A model generated the notes under the pieces. That model worked only from the letters and a program-made list of their open reading frames with translations. It had not been told where the DNA came from and ran no database searches. A stretch of DNA of 6,805 nucleotides, taken from Eudoraea sp. GTDB lineage: Bacteria > Bacteroidota > Bacteroidia > Flavobacteriales > Flavobacteriaceae. Below, in pieces: positions 6,036-6,805 of this stretch (positions are counted from its first letter, which is position 1; every line of letters starts with the position of its first letter). The stretch is from the NCBI GenBank assembly GCA_013042925.1, contig JABDPH010000364.1, forward strand, positions 1-6,805, read 5' to 3'. The translations under genes and the position numbers were made by a program.

Positions 6036-6805
6036 TCATAAAAGGGGGATATTGAACTGTTCTAATTTGTTTTCAATTTGATGGATAACCTGGATGTTGT
6101 CATCGGCATTCTTTATTAAGCTTAAGTATGCTTTATAGTATTTGGTCGCTGCTTCAATTTGACCTCTGTTTTCATAGATTTCTGCGAGGTGAAGGTGGGC
6201 GCTTACATATAATTGCTGTCCTTCAAAGCCTAATATTTTTTTACCCTTGATGATTTCCTTAAAAAGAATTTCAGCTTTTTCGGAACTCCTGTCTGATTTG
6301 AAATATGCATTGGCTAAATGACCTTTAAAGAGGTCTTCTTCTCTTATCCGTAAGCCGGATTCAAGTAATTGTATTCCTTCCGATATGCTATCAGAAGCGA
6401 TCAATATACTTCCAGAAAGCATAGCATGATTGGCTTTGTCATGCTCATTTTTTGGGTTAACCCGTGACGCCAACAGCTGGTTTATTTCCCTTGCTTTGTC
6501 CAGATCATTATTCTGAACACATAAATTCCCCCAAATCATAAGATAGTAAGGAGCTAAGTAGGTATTTTGGCTTATTTTATCGACTTCTTCAAGTTGTTTC
6601 TCTGCTTCAGCATATGAATCTTTCATGAAAAATGCAGAAGCTAAATACATTCGATCTCGGGCCGTGCTCAGGCCATTTCCAATTATAGTCCTGTAAGCTA
6701 TTCCTTCCTGTAAGTGATTAATTGCGCTTTTAATTTTTCCCTGGTACATATTGAGCAAAGCTTGGGATCTGTGTCCTATGGCTTTGTTCGCTTTGTCATT
6801 ATCCT
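6036..6805 (-). CDS. TPR-repeat protein, C-terminal part (5' end outside window)
   Basis: The frame is open to the right edge; 255 residues plus a partial codon are visible, ending at TGA 6038-6036. The codon at 6758 is only an internal TTG: upstream residues DNDKANKAIGHRSQAL continue the helical repeat pattern, so the true start lies beyond the window. Several degenerate tetratricopeptide repeats can be seen, for example ALLNMYQGKIKSAINHLQEGIAY, the segment around SAFFMKDSYAEAEKQLEEV, GNLCVQNNDLDKAREINQLL, and the last and clearest, LHLAEIYENRGQIEAATKYYKAYLSL. TPR arrays form protein-binding superhelices; no membrane segment is visible here. C-terminal TPR arrays of this style are common in Bacteroidota class III cyclases and related signalling proteins. 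The cyclase remnant next door makes that parent architecture plausible, but the catalytic end is not in the window. Confidence 0.8.
   Translation of the reverse strand, partial: DNDKANKAIGHRSQALLNMYQGKIKSAINHLQEGIAYRTIIGNGLSTARDRMYLASAFFMKDSYAEAEKQLEEVDKISQNTYLAPYYLMIWGNLCVQNNDLDKAREINQLLASRVNPKNEHDKANHAMLSGSILIASDSISEGIQLLESGLRIREEDLFKGHLANAYFKSDRSSEKAEILFKEIIKGKKILGFEGQQLYVSAHLHLAEIYENRGQIEAATKYYKAYLSLIKNADDNIQVIHQIENKLEQFNIPLL

Noticed and set aside
1..6805. Search by eye for tRNA, rRNA, CRISPR repeats, IS ends, transposase or toxin-antitoxin genes
   Set aside because: No repeat-spacer pattern, tRNA-like cloverleaf, transposase motif or short overlapping gene pair was seen. The remnants are explained by paralogy and deletion without a visible mobile element.

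Overview
The window looks like chromosomal DNA from a member of the Bacteroidota, most likely a marine-type Flavobacteriaceae. The base composition is AT-rich. There is a lipoprotein with the acidic Ser/Asp export tag after the lipobox Cys, and a macroglobulin-like protein with a TonB plug but no barrel. Promoter-like sites, where present, resemble TTG-N20-TAnnTTTG rather than the E. coli consensus. Genus assignment is not possible from sequence reading alone.

Layout from left to right: (1) the C-terminal end of a plus-strand class C beta-lactamase-family serine hydrolase (1-492) with a hairpin terminator behind it; (2) a convergent minus-strand gene for a small surface lipoprotein (678-944) with its own strong terminator; (3) an intact minus-strand PLP-dependent class V aminotransferase-fold enzyme of the VC1184 type (1090-2316), preceded by a pair of GCAATTGC palindromes; (4) a long minus-strand exported protein of about 818 residues with macroglobulin-like domains and a TonB plug domain (2461-4917); (5) the decayed N-terminal 38% of a second, about 80% identical copy of the VC1184-type enzyme (5081-5550); (6) the first 51 codons of a class III adenylate/guanylate cyclase (5799-5954); (7) the C-terminal part of a TPR protein that runs off the right edge (6036-6805). 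Everything except the first gene reads leftward.

The main surprise is the 5.08-5.96 kb stretch. It holds two consecutive gene remnants, each keeping its start codon and N-terminus and each cut off at the 3' side. The first is a paralogue of an intact gene 3 kb away. The second may be a paralogue of the partial TPR gene beside it, because Bacteroidota class III cyclases often carry C-terminal TPRs. This reads as a locus where paralogues arose and then lost their 3' parts. The intergenic gaps of 80-250 bp and the mixed functions argue against one operon. I see no defence system, CRISPR array, RNA gene or insertion sequence.
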